DNA of 49,742 bases from an uncultured Rhodospirillales bacterium (GCA_903822185.1 CAIJOA010000029.1:1-49742), one strand, 5' to 3'. Positions 32,414 to 41,714 are shown, numbered from the stretch's first letter. The notes: generated from the sequence alone by a model not told the origin. Program-made: numbers and translations.

Positions 32414-34024
32414 TCAGGCCCCGCGCACCTGGTCGATCACGGCCAGCGCATCCGTTGGCGCTGTGTCGCTGCGCCAGGACACATGCCCATCGGGGCGGAC
32501 GAGGACGAGGCGGCCGGCGTAGAGGTCGGCGATCTTCTCGTCGTCGATATCGACAGTCTCGAACGGCACGCCGCGTTGCGCGGCGGCTTTCGCCAGCGTC
32601 TCGTCCTTCGCGCCGCGGAAGCGCAGCAGCACGAAGCCGCGGCCGAAGAGGTCGATGGTTGAGCGGCCGTCGGCCATCATCGCGTGTGGCGCGCGCGAGC
32701 CGGGGCGGGCGTTCTGGAAGTATTTCGAGATGCTGCCTTCGGGCTCCGGCGTGCCGTCGGAGACGGTGACCGGCGAATTGTCGTAGCGATAGCCGAGGGC
32801 GATGCCTTCGCTGAGGAACTGCTTACTCTTCTTGGCGAGCAGCTTTTCGGCGAAATCTTTGCGGATGGCGTCGGCCTCGGGGCCGTCTTCATCGACGCGG
32901 CGAAGATCGTTCTCATCGACGAAGTCGAAGCGGTTGCTGATCATGTTGTCGGTGGCTTCATCGACGCTGACCTTGGCGACCGGTTGGCGTTCGATGTCGT
33001 AGGACGGCAAAAGATTGGGGCCGCCCCAGCCTTGGACCATCGCCGCCAGCTTCCAGGAAAGATTGGTTGCGTCGGCCATGCCGGTATTCATGCCGAAGCC
33101 GCCGGTCGGGCCATGCTGATGCGCGGAATCGCCGGCGATGAACACCGGGCCTTCCGACCATTTTTCGGCGACGAGACCGCGACAGGTCCAGGGCGTGACG
33201 GACAGAACTTGATAGTCGATGTCCGGGCCGAGGAATTTCTTCACGCCCGCGTCGATATCGATGTCGTCCTTGGTGAGGCGCTTGGTCTCGTTGTTGAAGG
33301 CGAGGCGCCAGAACTCGCGCCCGTCCAATTCGACGAGGTTCGGATGGTTCGCCTCGACATCGACGAAGTAATAGAAGCCGGCCTTGCCCTTGTCGTGATG
33401 CTCCCACAACAGCGGGATCTTCATGAAGATGTTGAGGTGATAGGAGAGGACCGAGACGCCCTTGAGCCGTCCGGCGACGCGCTTCGGGACGACGCTGCCG
33501 CCGCCGCAACAGGCGACGAGATATTGCGCCTCGATGGTTTCGACTTCATCGGTTTCGAGATTGCGGATGGTGCAGACGACGCTGTCGCTCTTGGTTTCGT
33601 AATCTTCGAACTTGGTGCGATAACGCAGCGAGATGGTGGGGAAGCTCAAGGCGAGTTCGCGCAGGATCGGATCGAACCAGATCTGATTGCAGCGTTGAAT
33701 CGGCTCGGGCGTGTGCGGCAGGACGGCGCGGCCGCCCTGGGCCTTGCGTTCGAGGCGCGCGATCTCTTTGCCTTGCAGCGTGGTGCAATAAACGATTGTC
33801 GCCGGATAATCGGGCGGTGTGCCGGCTTCGCGCACCTTTTCGGCGATGCCCCAGCGGCGGCAGAATTCCATGCTGCGCGAATTGACCGAGGTGGCGCGTG
33901 GATGGGTGATGGTGCCGTCATTCTGCTCGACCAGCAGACATTCGATGCCGCGCCAGCCGAGATCGGCGGCCAGGCCCAAGCCGACCGGCCCGCTGCCAAC
34001 AATCAGAACGGGGACTTTTTTCAC
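32414..34024 (-). CDS. FAD-dependent aromatic monooxygenase (PheA/TfdB family), copy 1
   Basis: The 536-residue class A flavoprotein monooxygenase has the N-terminal FAD fold VPVLIVGSGPVGLGLAADLG, the segment HPRATSVNSRSMEFCRRWG, and the second FAD motif FIAGDSAHQHGPTGGFGMNT. The C-terminal thioredoxin-like domain carries VRPDGHVSWRSD, as in phenol hydroxylase, 2,4-dichlorophenol hydroxylase and pentachlorophenol monooxygenase. These enzymes use NAD(P)H and oxygen to hydroxylate an aromatic ring. The GTG at 34024 is preceded by AAAGGA. The gene is divergent from a paralogue at 34148 (123 nt between), and both may be controlled from that gap. The substrate is unknown. Confidence 0.9.
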   Translation of the reverse strand: MKKVPVLIVGSGPVGLGLAADLGWRGIECLLVEQNDGTITHPRATSVNSRSMEFCRRWGIAEKVREAGTPPDYPATIVYCTTLQGKEIARLERKAQGGRAVLPHTPEPIQRCNQIWFDPILRELALSFPTISLRYRTKFEDYETKSDSVVCTIRNLETDEVETIEAQYLVACCGGGSVVPKRVAGRLKGVSVLSYHLNIFMKIPLLWEHHDKGKAGFYYFVDVEANHPNLVELDGREFWRLAFNNETKRLTKDDIDIDAGVKKFLGPDIDYQVLSVTPWTCRGLVAEKWSEGPVFIAGDSAHQHGPTGGFGMNTGMADATNLSWKLAAMVQGWGGPNLLPSYDIERQPVAKVSVDEATDNMISNRFDFVDENDLRRVDEDGPEADAIRKDFAEKLLAKKSKQFLSEGIALGYRYDNSPVTVSDGTPEPEGSISKYFQNARPGSRAPHAMMADGRSTIDLFGRGFVLLRFRGAKDETLAKAAAQRGVPFETVDIDDEKIADLYAGRLVLVRPDGHVSWRSDTAPTDALAVIDQVRGA

Positions 34025-34147
34025 ACTGTTCCTTTCGATTCCGTCCCGACATGATAATGAGAGAGAACGGGCCACGCCACCGCCATGCCAGCAATTTTGC
34101 GGTGTGGTCGTCTATGTCGCGGCCAAGGTTTGTAAGACGAGGAACGG

Positions 34148-35767
34148 ATGACCGTGCAGCAAAGCGAAACGCAGGTTCTGATTGTCGGCGGTGGGCCGGT
34201 TGGGCTGACGCTGGCGATCAGTCTCGGCCAGCAAGGCATTCGCACGGTGCTGATCGAGCGGATGGAGAAGCCGGGCTTCCTGCCGAAGATGGAACTCTGC
34301 AACGCGCGGACGATGGAGATTTACGGCCGGCTCGGCCTTGCCGATCAAATCCGCGCGGCGGGGTATCCCTCGGATGCGCCGATGGATGTGATCGTGACCA
34401 CGTCGCTCAATGACGAACCGCTGATGCGGCTGGTTTATCCCAGCGTACCCGAGATGCAGGAGCTGATCCGCACGAACAACAACGGCCACTGGCCGCGTGA
34501 GGCCTATCAGCGTATCTCGCAATATACGCTGGAGCCGTTGCTGAAAGCGGTCGCGGAGAAGACGCCGAACGTGACGGTACGCTATGGCTGCGCGCTGATG
34601 TCATTGTCGGAAGACGACAACGGCGTGACCGCGACCGTGAAGACGCAGGCGGGTGAAGAGACGATCCGCGCGGCCTACCTTGCGGGCTGCGACGGTGCGT
34701 CCAGCACGGTGCGGCAACAGCTCGGCATCGCCCTCAAAGGCGGCGCGGGCGGGCCGTTGCAGACGCAGATTTTTTTCCGCAGCGACGATCTGTTGCAGAA
34801 ACATCCGCTGGGTGCGGCTCGGCATTATCCGATCGCCAGCGCGCGACGCACCGTCCTCGTCACCCAGGACGACCTGCGGTATTACTCGGTTCATATCAAC
34901 GCCGATCCGCCGGTCGATGCGCAGGAACTGATCAACGAGATCGTCGGCGCGCCGGTGCAGGTCGAAATCCTGCGCAAGGGCAATTGGACGCCGAGTTTGC
35001 TGGTCGCCGAACGCTACGGCTCGAAACGCGTCTTCCTCGCCGGCGATGCCGCGCATCAATATATCCCGACCGGCGGCTTCGGAATGAACACCGGCATCGG
35101 CGATGCCTACGACCTTTCATGGAAGCTGGTCGGCACGCTGCAGGGCTGGGGCGGGCCGCAACTGCTCGCGTCCTATGAAAAGGAACGTATGCCGATCGGC
35201 GAGCGCAACTGCCGCGCCTCGGAAGCGGCGACCATCGGCAGCCGCACCTGGCGCCAAGGTTTCGATCCCATCGTCCGCGACGACACGCCGAAAGGCCATG
35301 CCAAACGCGCCGAACTGATCGCGCTGATCGATGTCGGCCAGCGCAAGAGTCACGAGATGCACGGCATCGAACTCGGCTATCGCTATGCCGGTTCGCCGTT
35401 GATCGCCGACGAGCCGGGCGAGGGACCGGCGCTCGACAATCCGGTCTATGAGCCGACGACTTGGCCGGGCGCGCGCCTGCCGCATCTGTGGCTGTCCGAT
35501 GGCACCGCGCTGCATGACATGATGGGTGAGGGATACACCGTGCTTAATCTGGGCTTGGGCGGGCCGGACGCGAAGATGATCGCCGACGCGCTTAAGGCGC
35601 GCGGTGCGCCGGTCAAGCTGGTGACCGTGACGGAGTTCGAGCCGCGCGCCATCTATGGCCGCAATCTCTTGCTGCTAAGGCCCGATCTGCATGTGGTCTG
35701 GCGGGGAGACGAAGCGCCGGCCGATGTTGCACATCTCGCGGCGGTGGCGACGGGGCATGCGGCCTAA
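34148..35767 (+). CDS. FAD-dependent aromatic monooxygenase (PheA/TfdB family), copy 2
   Basis: This 539-residue paralogue of the divergent gene has the FAD fold VLIVGGGPVGLTLAISLG, KMELCNARTMEIYGRLGLAD, the core FLAGDAAHQYIPTGGFGMNT followed by GIGDAYDLSWKL, and a C-terminal LLLRPDLHVVWRGDEAP segment. The two copies share architecture and motifs but differ widely in sequence, so they probably act on different substrates or successive steps. No obvious regulator gene is adjacent. The ATG at 34148 lacks a strong ribosome site; the region AAGACGAGGAACGG just before it may serve. Confidence 0.9.
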   Translation: MTVQQSETQVLIVGGGPVGLTLAISLGQQGIRTVLIERMEKPGFLPKMELCNARTMEIYGRLGLADQIRAAGYPSDAPMDVIVTTSLNDEPLMRLVYPSVPEMQELIRTNNNGHWPREAYQRISQYTLEPLLKAVAEKTPNVTVRYGCALMSLSEDDNGVTATVKTQAGEETIRAAYLAGCDGASSTVRQQLGIALKGGAGGPLQTQIFFRSDDLLQKHPLGAARHYPIASARRTVLVTQDDLRYYSVHINADPPVDAQELINEIVGAPVQVEILRKGNWTPSLLVAERYGSKRVFLAGDAAHQYIPTGGFGMNTGIGDAYDLSWKLVGTLQGWGGPQLLASYEKERMPIGERNCRASEAATIGSRTWRQGFDPIVRDDTPKGHAKRAELIALIDVGQRKSHEMHGIELGYRYAGSPLIADEPGEGPALDNPVYEPTTWPGARLPHLWLSDGTALHDMMGEGYTVLNLGLGGPDAKMIADALKARGAPVKLVTVTEFEPRAIYGRNLLLLRPDLHVVWRGDEAPADVAHLAAVATGHAA

Positions 35768-35785
35768 GCGCCGCTGCGATTTCTC

Positions 35786-35941
35786 TTAACCGTGATCGAC
35801 GGTGTCGGCGTGCGCGGCGCCGTCATGGATTTGAACCATCGCCGCGGCGGGAATGCCGATGACGAGGATGCTCGCCAACAATATGGCGATCAACCGTTCG
35901 GCGCGGTTCCACCGCCGCCAATCGCGTAAAAAATCTTGCAT
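35786..35941 (-). CDS. Small single-span membrane protein, 51 aa
   Basis: This 51-codon frame begins MQDFLRDWRRWNRAERLIAI, with a basic N terminus followed by one hydrophobic segment (about residues 17-36) and a short acidic tail. The charge pattern fits an N-in membrane anchor or an uncleaved signal. Ribosome site is weak (CGGGG about ten bases upstream). It is convergent with the monooxygenase copy 2, whose stop is 18 nt away. No family recognised. Confidence 0.5.
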   Translation of the reverse strand: MQDFLRDWRRWNRAERLIAILLASILVIGIPAAAMVQIHDGAAHADTVDHG

Positions 35942-36046
35942 GTATTGAGCCCCGATAATCTTGCAAGATTCTCAGACGAAAATTGAGAAGTCGTTAGAGC
36001 GGTTCCGCTTCGGCGCGAATTTGTCGCCGCCGTTCCTGAAAAGTCA

Positions 36047-36253
36047 CTATGTTTGCCTCATCGGTAGGCAACTGAAGCGGCGGCCGTTGCGGGTGAGGTC
36101 GTCGTTGAAGCCGTCCGCGACGCGGTCACTGCCGCCCGACTCAAGACAAAGCCCGACATTGATCGCGGCGATCAGCACGCCGTCGAACTGCTCGGGGGCG
36201 ATCGCATAACGCTTGATCGTCGTGAGGAAACGGGTGACGGCGTTGTCGGCCAT
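36047..36253 (-). CDS. Small hypothetical protein, 68 aa
   Basis: A 68-codon frame begins MADNAVTRFLTTIKRYAIAP and looks helical in its first half, with a polar Arg- and Asp-rich second half. It starts 12 nt after the stop of the small gene at 36266-36451 and would be its second cistron. The ribosome site is not convincing. No family recognised; moderate support from position only. Confidence 0.4.
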   Translation of the reverse strand: MADNAVTRFLTTIKRYAIAPEQFDGVLIAAINVGLCLESGGSDRVADGFNDDLTRNGRRFSCLPMRQT

Positions 36254-36265
36254 CGAAGGGGACGC

Positions 36266-36451
36266 TTAGGCTGCTTGTTGAGCGCGCAGCCAGATGGTGA
36301 CGAGGACCATGTCGCCATCATATTCGATCGTCGCGGTCCAACGTCCGTTCTCCCAACCGCTAGGCATGAACATGAAGCCGCGCGTCAGAAGATATTCGAA
36401 CGCCGCTTCACGGTTCGGGTAGTGACGGCGCATTTCGGTGAGATAGGTCAT
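36266..36451 (-). CDS. Small hypothetical protein, 61 aa
   Basis: A 61-residue protein begins MTYLTEMRRHYPNREAAFEY and ends with strands WTATIEYDGDMVLVTIWLRA, suggesting one or two helices followed by a beta hairpin. Aromatic residues are many. The ATG at 36451 has GGAG about six bases upstream; a longer reading would start in a Pro/Arg-rich stretch without support. No membrane segment or signal peptide. Family not recognised. Confidence 0.55.
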   Translation of the reverse strand: MTYLTEMRRHYPNREAAFEYLLTRGFMFMPSGWENGRWTATIEYDGDMVLVTIWLRAQQAA

Positions 36452-36807
36452 GGGAGGCTCCGGGGGGACGGGACGGACCAGGACGAAAGGAGCGTGAACG
36501 CGACCAAGACGATTGCAGAGAGAACGAGCGGGACCAGACATTCAGTCCATAATTTCCAGTCGCTCAGAACGGTATTCACCAGGACTCTCCAACCAACTTG
36601 GCCAACCGAACTTGATGACCTGATCCTGCCAGTCGCCGGAAACAGATAGAATCCGGGATTCCCCTTATGCGGGTTTTTACATAGACTGCGGCGCGACTCG
36701 GACCCCTACGGGGCGGAACTCTGCCGCGCCGGGCCTTTATTTCCGGTGGAAAAATCGCTATTTGTTCCACAAGGGCGCGCTGAGGGGTGCGGCCCAAGAG
36801 GTTGATG
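36452..36807. other. Intergenic region before the DAHP synthase gene
   Basis: This 356-nt gap holds no convincing gene. It contains a GC-rich stem-prone stretch near 36685-36740 (CGGCGCG and CCGCGCC arms around CCCCTACGGGG) and the tiny frame MRVFT at 36667. That is too little to claim an aromatic-amino-acid attenuator. A promoter for the downstream gene must lie here but was not defined. Confidence 0.4.
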
Positions 36808-38193
36808 ATGCAGAAGAAATGGTCTCCCGATAGCTGGCGCGGCATGCCGATCCGCCAAGTGCCGGATTATCCCGATCAGGCGGCGCTCAACGCTGTCGAG
36901 ACGACGCTGGGCAATTATCCGCCGCTGGTCTTTGCCGGCGAGGCGCGCAGCCTCAAGGCAAAATTGGCCAAGGTCGTCGAGGGTAAGGCTTTCCTGCTGC
37001 AGGGCGGCGACTGCGCCGAGAGCTTCGGCGAATTCCACCCCAACAATATCCGCGACACCTTCCAGATATTCCTGCAGATGGCGGTGGTGCTGACCTATGG
37101 CGCCGCCTGTCCGGTGGTGAAGATCGCCCGCATGGCGGGTCAGTTCGCCAAGCCGCGCTCGGCTGATACGGAAACGATCGCCGGCGTGACCCTGCCGTCC
37201 TATCGCGGCGACATCATCAATGGCTGGGAATTCACGCCCGAGGCGCGCATCCCCGACCCGCAGCGCATGATCCAGGCGTTCAGCCAGTCGGCCGCGACGC
37301 TGAATCTTCTCCGCGCCTTCGCCCAAGGCGGTTACGCCGACCTGCACCGCGTCCATAGCTGGACCAAAGGTTTCGTCGCCGACAGCCCGGAAGGGGAGCG
37401 GTACGAAGAGCTGGCCAACCGCCTGACCGAGACGCTCGACTTCATGGCGGCCTGTGGCCTGACCTCGGAGACGACGCCGCAAATCCGCGAGACGGAACTG
37501 TTCACCTCGCACGAGGCGCTGCTGTTGCAATACGAGCAAGCGCTGACCCGCGTCGATTCCACCAGCGGCGACTGGTATGACGTGTCGGCGCATATGCTCT
37601 GGATCGGCGATCGCACACGCCAGCCCGACGGCTCGCATGTTGAATTCCTGCGCGGCGTCAAAAATCCAATCGGTCTCAAATGCGGCCCGACCATGCCGGT
37701 CGATGATCTGTTGCGCCTGATCGACATCCTCAATCCCGAAGACGAGCCGGGCCGCCTGACGCTGATCGCCCGCATGGGTGCGGACAAGGTCGGCGACAAG
37801 CTGCCGGGTCTCATCCGCGCGGTGAAGAAGGCCGGACGTAACGTGCTGTGGTGCTGCGATCCGATGCACGGCAACACCATCACCTCGGCCAACGGCTACA
37901 AGACGCGTGCCGTCGATGCGATCCTGCGCGAGGTCAAAGGCTTCTTCGCCGTTCACGAAGCCGAAGGTACCTATGCCGGCGGCATCCATTTCGAGATGAC
38001 TGGCCAGAACGTCACCGAATGTATCGGCGGCGCGCAAGCTATCACCGAAACCTCGCTGGGCGACCGCTACAACACGGTCTGCGACCCACGCCTCAATGCG
38101 TCGCAAGCGTTGGAACTCGCGTTCCTCATTGCCGAGGAACTGAAGAAGAAGCGATCCGGTGACTCCCGAAAGCGGGTTGCCGCGGCGGAGTAA
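36808..38193 (+). CDS. 3-Deoxy-7-phosphoheptulonate synthase, class II
   Basis: The 461-residue class II (plant-like/AroF-II) DAHP synthase starts the shikimate pathway by joining phosphoenolpyruvate and erythrose 4-phosphate. Recognisable parts are [19 protein letters not shown] at the N terminus, [14 protein letters not shown] with the metal-site Cys, [40 protein letters not shown], the metal-binding [12 protein letters not shown], and [14 protein letters not shown]. The ATG at 36808 is chosen for AAGAGG six bases upstream; a GTG at 36787 and ATG at 36805 are in frame. It is monocistronic, with a hairpin after the stop. Class II enzymes are the usual form in many alphaproteobacteria. Confidence 0.94.
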   Translation: MQKKWSPDSWRGMPIRQVPDYPDQAALNAVETTLGNYPPLVFAGEARSLKAKLAKVVEGKAFLLQGGDCAESFGEFHPNNIRDTFQIFLQMAVVLTYGAACPVVKIARMAGQFAKPRSADTETIAGVTLPSYRGDIINGWEFTPEARIPDPQRMIQAFSQSAATLNLLRAFAQGGYADLHRVHSWTKGFVADSPEGERYEELANRLTETLDFMAACGLTSETTPQIRETELFTSHEALLLQYEQALTRVDSTSGDWYDVSAHMLWIGDRTRQPDGSHVEFLRGVKNPIGLKCGPTMPVDDLLRLIDILNPEDEPGRLTLIARMGADKVGDKLPGLIRAVKKAGRNVLWCCDPMHGNTITSANGYKTRAVDAILREVKGFFAVHEAEGTYAGGIHFEMTGQNVTECIGGAQAITETSLGDRYNTVCDPRLNASQALELAFLIAEELKKKRSGDSRKRVAAAE

Positions 38194-38199
38194 ATCAAA

Positions 38200-38233
38200 C
38201 GGGCGGTACTGAAAGGTACCGCCCGAATTGTTT
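38200..38233 (+). terminator. Probable terminator after the DAHP synthase gene
   Basis: CGGGCGGTAC and GTACCGCCCG form a perfect 10-bp stem with a 5-6-nt loop, followed by AATTGTTTGT. It lies 7 nt after the stop. Confidence 0.75.
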
Positions 38234-38257
38234 GTGCTCTTAGACTGCTTGCCTATC

Positions 38258-38356
38258 GAGCGCCCCTCGACTTCGCTCGGGATGAGGATAGGTAGTGCGC
38301 TGCGTCCATGATGCAGGGCTCGCTCTCACCTCATCCCGAGCGAAGTTGAGGGACGC
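38258..38356. repeat. Family B palindrome, copy after the DAHP synthase gene
   Basis: Arms at 38258-38287 and 38329-38356 share the CCCTCGACTTCGCTCGGGAT core; a C-to-T change in the right arm leaves a G-U pair. The centre holds CTGCGTCCATGATGCAG, an inner hairpin. Confidence 0.9.
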
Positions 38357-38384
38357 ATGATGTTCATGCGAAACTCAACTTCTT

Positions 38385-38465
38385 TCGTCCTTCCCGCGAA
38401 AGCGGGAATCCATCTCAGAGCGTGCGTGTTGCTCAATGGATTCCCGCTTTCGCGGGAATGACGAA
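38385..38465. repeat. Family E repeat pair, second copy
   Basis: TTCCCGCGAAAGCGGGAA and TTCCCGCTTTCGCGGGAA hairpins are bounded by ATCCAT and ATGGAT and together form an 81-nt inverted repeat. With the family B copy it fills the space before the esterase gene. Confidence 0.88.
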
Positions 38466-38577
38466 AGGGAAAGAGCGGATCATTTCCCACCTTGCCCAAT
38501 CTTGCATCGCATCGCGTCTTGCGCGAACCTGCAGGCATCGAAGCCGCGAGCCAACAACGCGGCGCAAAGGGGGAAAT

Positions 38578-40140
38578 GTGAGACGCCCGATTCTTTCCAT
38601 TTTGTCGCTCGGTCTTTTCGGCATCGCTTCGGTTGCGATGGCACAGCCGTCTTCAACCTCGACCACGGTGGTGAAGACCAGCGGCGGGGCAGTGCAGGGC
38701 AAGGTTGCCAGCCGCGTCGATCAGTATCTCGGTATTCCTTATGCGGCGCCGCCGGTCGGCGAATTGCGTTGGCAGCCGCCGCGTGAGCCGAAGGCTTGGG
38801 GCACGGTTTTCGATGCCCGCCGCTTCGGCAATTTCTGTCCGCAGGAAAATCGTGGTGTCTTCGCTGCGCCCAGCAGCACCGAGGATTGCCTTTACCTGAA
38901 TGTCTATGCGCCGAAGGGTTCGGCCGGCAAAGGCAAAAGACCGGTGATGGTCTGGTTCTATGGCGGCGGCTTGTTCTCGGGCGAGAGCAACGATTACGAC
39001 GGCTCGAAACTCGCGCGGCAGGGTGACGTCATCGTCGTGACGTTCAACTATCGCATCGGCGCGCTCGGCTTCATGTCGCATCCGGCGCTCAATGGCGAAG
39101 GTCATCCCTTCGCCAATTACGGCATCATGGATCAACAGTTCGCGTTGAAATGGGTGCAGAAGAACATCGCGGCCTTCGGCGGCGATCCGGGCAACGTCAC
39201 CATCTTCGGTCAATCGGGCGGCGGCACGGCGGTGATGGCCAATCTCGTCTCGCCGACGGCGGCGGGCTTGTTTCAAAAAGCGATCAACGAAAGCGGCACC
39301 CATATCGCCGAGATGCCGCCCGAAGCCGCGTTGAAGGCAGGACAGGATATAGCTACGGCGGCGGGCTGCACCGATCAAAGCGCGGCGTGTCTGCGCGGCC
39401 TATCAGTCGATCAGGTGTTGAAGAACCAACGCTTCGCCGTTGCGCTCATCGCGCCGGATTTCGTTGTCGTCGATGGCACGATCATCAAGCAGAAAGCGCT
39501 GGATGCTTTCAGCAGCGGCAATTACAACCGCGTGCCGATCCTGACCGGTCTTGTCCGTGACGAGCAGGCGTTCTTCCTTCCCGAGGCGAATACCGGCGTC
39601 GCTTTCACCGCGGATGGTTATGCGAAGGATATCGCCTCGTTCGGCGCAGCGAATGTCGAACGGCTCAACGCGAAATATCCGCTCGCATCTTATGCCAGCC
39701 CCAGCCTCGCCGATATCGACATGCAGGAAGGATTCAAGGCTTGCACCGCGCGGCAACTCGACCGGCAGTGGTCGAAATATGCCCCAGTCTATGCTTATGA
39801 ATTCGACGACCGCACCGCGCCGTCTTACTTCCGCGCGCTCAGCTATCCGATGCGCGCTTATCACACGTCGGAGCTGCAATATATCTTCCCGCTGTTCCGT
39901 GGCGGGCAGGGGACGTCGCATGCGCTCAATAAGGCGCAATCGAAATTGTCGGATGCGATGGTTGGCTATTGGACCAGCTTTGCTCGCAGTGGCGTGCCGA
40001 AGGGCGCTGTGACTTGGGCACGCTATGCGGCGGATCAGGACAATCTGATGTCGCTCGACTTGCCGTCGCCCAAACCGATGAAGGGTTATGGCAAGACCTA
40101 CGACTGCACGCTGTGGGACGACGTGCTGGCGTATAAGTAG
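38578..40140 (+). CDS. Secreted type-B carboxylesterase
   Basis: The 520-residue esterase has a signal peptide (MRRPILSILSLGLFGIASVA, with a cut near AMAQ). The alpha/beta-hydrolase core has the type-B marks YLGIPYAAPPVGELRW, EDCLYLNVYAP, the oxyanion strand VWFYGGGLFSGES and the nucleophile elbow IFGQSGGGTAVM. The usual GESAGG is GQSGGG here. The catalytic His probably lies in YHTSELQYIF. It hydrolyses carboxylic esters in the periplasm or outside; the substrate is unknown. The GTG start at 38578 has GGGGGAAA directly upstream and gives the signal peptide; upstream ATG codons lie in the repeat. It is followed by a family C palindrome and an NMT1-type receptor, so uptake of the released acid is a plausible pairing. 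Confidence 0.88.
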   Translation: MRRPILSILSLGLFGIASVAMAQPSSTSTTVVKTSGGAVQGKVASRVDQYLGIPYAAPPVGELRWQPPREPKAWGTVFDARRFGNFCPQENRGVFAAPSSTEDCLYLNVYAPKGSAGKGKRPVMVWFYGGGLFSGESNDYDGSKLARQGDVIVVTFNYRIGALGFMSHPALNGEGHPFANYGIMDQQFALKWVQKNIAAFGGDPGNVTIFGQSGGGTAVMANLVSPTAAGLFQKAINESGTHIAEMPPEAALKAGQDIATAAGCTDQSAACLRGLSVDQVLKNQRFAVALIAPDFVVVDGTIIKQKALDAFSSGNYNRVPILTGLVRDEQAFFLPEANTGVAFTADGYAKDIASFGAANVERLNAKYPLASYASPSLADIDMQEGFKACTARQLDRQWSKYAPVYAYEFDDRTAPSYFRALSYPMRAYHTSELQYIFPLFRGGQGTSHALNKAQSKLSDAMVGYWTSFARSGVPKGAVTWARYAADQDNLMSLDLPSPKPMKGYGKTYDCTLWDDVLAYK

Positions 40141-40154
40141 GCTGGCATTGCCAT

Positions 40155-40258
40155 TACGAGCCCTTCGACAAGCTCAGGGTGAGGTAAAGACGGTGTTTTG
40201 CATCATCCAATGCAACGCGCTTTTCCTCCTCACCCTGAGCTCGTCGAAGGGCTCGTGA
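40155..40258. repeat. Family C palindrome (CCCTTCGACAAGCTCAGGGT type)
   Basis: The arm at 40155-40184 pairs with that at 40228-40258. The centre contains TTGCATCATCCAATGCAA, an inner hairpin. Layout and size match family B, differing mainly in the arm core. Confidence 0.88.
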
Positions 40259-40298
40259 TGCCGCGCGATCGAGTGCTGGAATAAAGGGAGGACGTGCG

Positions 40299-41225
40299 TT
40301 GCGGAAGGGTTTGATATCGACGGCCGCCATCGGCGGGTTGCTGCTGGCGCTTCCAGCTTCGGCGGTGACCAAGATGACGCAGCTTTATACCGCAGGCGCC
40401 AACAATCTCGGCGGCTATGTCGCGAAGGATCAGGGCTTCTTTGAAAAACACGGTCTCGATGTCGATCTTATTCCGACGCCGAACGGATCGCTGATCTCGG
40501 CGGCGCTGGTTGCCGATACGGCGCAGGTCGGGACACTCACGCCGACCATCTTGCTCCAGGCGGATGAACAGGGGCTCGATCTCGTCGCTATCGCGGGGAC
40601 GACGAATTACCCGACCAACTCGCCGGCGGCGATCATGGCGCGCACGGACAGTGGCATCAAAACCGCAAAGGATCTGATCGGCAAGAAAGTCGGCGTGCCG
40701 GGGCTCGGCGGTGCGCTCGATGTGTTGGCGCGCAACTGGGTGAAGGTGAGTGGCGGCGATTACCACAAGGTCACCTGGATCGAAGTGCAGTTTCCGCAGA
40801 TGCCCGATGGCCTCAAGACAGGGCTTGTCGATGCCGTTGTGACAGCGGAGCCGTTCAATACGCGCATCACCACGATCGATGCCGGCTACAAGATCGCCGA
40901 GGCCGAAGGCCCAGCCGGGACGATGACGCTGATCTATACGGCGACGCGCGCCTGGACCCAGAGAAATCCCGAGGCGCTTAAGTCATTCCGCGCCGCATTG
41001 GACGATGCGGCTGCCTATATCAAGAACAGCGCCAACGCGGATTCCGTGAAGGCGAGTATCGCCAAATATACCAAGCTGCCGCCGGCGGCGATGGCTTCGA
41101 TCGTCATTCCGGATACGGTCGATCCGAAGGTGTCGGGCAAGGGGCTTGCCTTCTGGGTCGATGTCGCGCGCGACCAGGGCATGATCAAAGGCAATCCCGA
41201 TCCGAACAGCCTCGTCGCGCCGTAA
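40299..41225 (+). CDS. NMT1/THI5-like ABC transporter solute receptor (orphan)
   Basis: The 308-residue exported receptor has a signal peptide (MRKGLISTAAIGGLLLALPA, with a cut near SAVT) and the NMT1 fold: LGGYVAKDQGFFEKHGLDVD, SLISAALVADTAQVG, IKTAKDLIGKKVGVPGLGG and VDAVVTAEPFNTR. It starts with TTG, supported by AAGGGAGG seven bases upstream. No permease or ATPase lies next to it; the ABC genes at 44499-46033 have their own receptor. The upstream neighbour is a secreted carboxylesterase. Its stop abuts the stop of the convergent cupin gene with no base between. The ligand is unknown. Confidence 0.87.
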   Translation: MRKGLISTAAIGGLLLALPASAVTKMTQLYTAGANNLGGYVAKDQGFFEKHGLDVDLIPTPNGSLISAALVADTAQVGTLTPTILLQADEQGLDLVAIAGTTNYPTNSPAAIMARTDSGIKTAKDLIGKKVGVPGLGGALDVLARNWVKVSGGDYHKVTWIEVQFPQMPDGLKTGLVDAVVTAEPFNTRITTIDAGYKIAEAEGPAGTMTLIYTATRAWTQRNPEALKSFRAALDDAAAYIKNSANADSVKASIAKYTKLPPAAMASIVIPDTVDPKVSGKGLAFWVDVARDQGMIKGNPDPNSLVAP

Positions 41226-41714
41226 CTACGGGTAATGCGAACCGACAGACGCCGATGCGATCCACGCCGCGCAGCGTGCCGCGTCGGCGTCTTCCTCGCG
41301 CGGCGCCCAGTCGGCGAATTGCTTGTCGAGCGCGGCGTCGTAAGGGCCGGGCTTGATCTCGATCGCGACAGTGCCGGGCAGGGCGAAGACGAAGCTGTGC
41401 CAGGTGCCGCCCGGCAGCTCGATCACGCCGTTGCCCGGCTCCATGACGAAGCGGTCGGTGATCACGCCATCGTCATCGAACAGCACCGCGTCGATCCGCC
41501 CACGCATCACCGCGACCATTTCCCACCGGTCGGGGCGGTGGCGATGCGGTCGGATATAGGTTCCGGGCTCGCCTGCATTGAGAAAACGCTGGATCGGATC
41601 GTCCAACCGCGGATGGAGATTGAGGTTCTGCCGGCGGCGCGGTGCGACGCGGGCGCGGCCCACCAGCGCGTCGATGGTGGCCGCATCGATAAAGGGTGAT
41701 GATCTTTCGGTCAT
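41226..41714 (-). CDS. WbuC-like cupin-fold metalloprotein
   Basis: This 162-residue protein has a cupin core with RPHRHRPDRWEMVAVMRG (HxH plus a later Glu, the metal site) and VIELPGGTWHSFVFALPGTV (the second His). The N-terminal part RRRQNLNLHPRLDDPIQRFL and the arrangement resemble the WbuC family, whose members lie in sugar and O-antigen clusters but whose reaction is unclear. No polysaccharide genes are near. It is divergent from the isochorismatase gene at 41799, with about 85 nt between. Confidence 0.8.
   Translation of the reverse strand: MTERSSPFIDAATIDALVGRARVAPRRRQNLNLHPRLDDPIQRFLNAGEPGTYIRPHRHRPDRWEMVAVMRGRIDAVLFDDDGVITDRFVMEPGNGVIELPGGTWHSFVFALPGTVAIEIKPGPYDAALDKQFADWAPREEDADAARCAAWIASASVGSHYP

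Noticed and set aside
36660-36745. Possible leader peptide and attenuator before the DAHP synthase gene
   Set aside because: The only tiny frame is MRVFT, with one Phe and no Trp or Tyr run, and the stems do not form clear alternative pairs or end in a U run.
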